Source: OFTM382 sp964352615
Lineage (GTDB): Bacteria > Planctomycetota > Phycisphaerae > Phycisphaerales > UBA1924
Direction: 5' to 3'
DNA: 5,712 bases
Assembly: GCA_964352615.1 (NCBI GenBank)
Contig: CAYGSG010000126.1
Location: 1-5,712 of the forward strand
Under the pieces are notes generated by a model. The model saw only the letters and a program-made list of their open reading frames with translations, ran no database searches and was not told the DNA's origin. The position numbers and the translations under genes were made by a program. The first letter of the stretch is position 1. Every line of letters starts with the position of its first letter. Below are positions 5,377-5,712 of the stretch, piece after piece.

Positions 5377-5712
5377 TGCATCACACGACGATGCGAAGTA
5401 CGTCTGGGATATGCTCGACGCGGCACGGGCGATCGTCTTCATCATCGGTGATGGGAGCATGGACGAGACATTTGGAGACCTGACCAAACGGCTCGCCATC
5501 GAGCGTGCCATCGAGATTCTGGGCGAGGCAGCAAGGCGTGTATCGCGCGAGACCGAGGCAGCCAACCCCGACATTCCCTGGAAGAAGATTGTTCAACAGC
5601 GGCACATCCTCGCCCACGAGTACGACAAGCTCAAGCACGACAAACTGTGGCGGGTAGCGACGACGCACATATCCGTATTGGTACCGCAGCTTCAAGCCAT
5701 GCTCCCCGAACC
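5366..5712 (+). CDS. hepT: HEPN-domain (DUF86) RNase, HepT-like toxin, 3' partial
   Basis: The frame opens at ATG 5366, inside the end of the nucleotidyltransferase gene, and stays open to the window edge: 115 codons with no stop seen. Proteins of this family are usually about 110-120 residues, so little is probably missing. The product is all-helical in appearance and follows the DUF86/HepT pattern: an N-terminal helix with DDAKYVWDMLDAA (8-20), the helix ERAIEILGEAARRVS (46-60), PDIPWKKI (68-75), then the RNase motif RX4HXY as Arg79, His84 and Tyr86 (RHILAHEY). Arg and His are the expected metal-independent RNase residues, and the Tyr corresponds to the residue AMPylated by MntA in studied pairs. 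The residue after Arg is His rather than the common Asn; both are polar and tolerated in HEPN proteins. Predicted role: RNA-cleaving toxin held inactive by the upstream enzyme. The toxin role is inferred from the pairing; the domain is near certain. Confidence 0.88.
   Translation, partial: MPLDASHDDAKYVWDMLDAARAIVFIIGDGSMDETFGDLTKRLAIERAIEILGEAARRVSRETEAANPDIPWKKIVQQRHILAHEYDKLKHDKLWRVATTHISVLVPQLQAMLPE

Overview
The window is GC-rich, tightly coding and entirely plus-stranded. Five protein genes are supported: an MFS-type transporter (5' end uncertain), a secreted S41/C-terminal processing protease, the alpha subunit of pyruvate dehydrogenase E1 (pdhA), and a small MNT nucleotidyltransferase whose 3' end overlaps a HEPN/HepT-like RNase gene that runs off the right edge. 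I see no rRNA, tRNA, CRISPR array, insertion sequence or integrase. The high GC, the long Sec-secreted S41 protease with an unusual helical N-terminal half, and the stand-alone E1-alpha gene would fit a Planctomycetota (Phycisphaerae-like) bacterium, but that is a weak inference from style, not from a marker gene.

Layout. Bases 1-1270 encode a transporter of about 12 transmembrane helices; its reading frame is open to the left edge. A perfect 9-bp hairpin overlaps its stop codon. About 280 bases of non-coding DNA follow (1293-1575), with a possible ECF-type promoter near 1472-1497 and a strong Shine-Dalgarno before the protease gene. The protease (1576-3807) has a signal peptide, a roughly 325-residue helical region, a PDZ domain and an S41 catalytic domain with its Ser/Lys dyad. 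A 167-base gap with two small hairpins leads to pdhA (3975-5057), which has clear thiamine-diphosphate and phosphorylation-loop motifs. Ten bases after pdhA come the nucleotidyltransferase (5068-5376) and the HEPN gene (5366 to the edge), overlapping by 11 bases.

How the genes relate. The first three genes look like independent housekeeping or envelope functions, each separated by its own leader. The last two form one module, a type VII (HepT/MntA-like) toxin-antitoxin pair: the HEPN protein is the predicted RNase toxin, and the nucleotidyltransferase the antitoxin that would silence it by AMPylation. The module sits directly behind pdhA, where many genomes carry pdhB, and the sampled parts of it are mostly lower in GC than a sampled part of pdhA. 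That fits a later insertion that may be co-transcribed with pdhA. It is the most interesting part of the window, although the family itself is already described.
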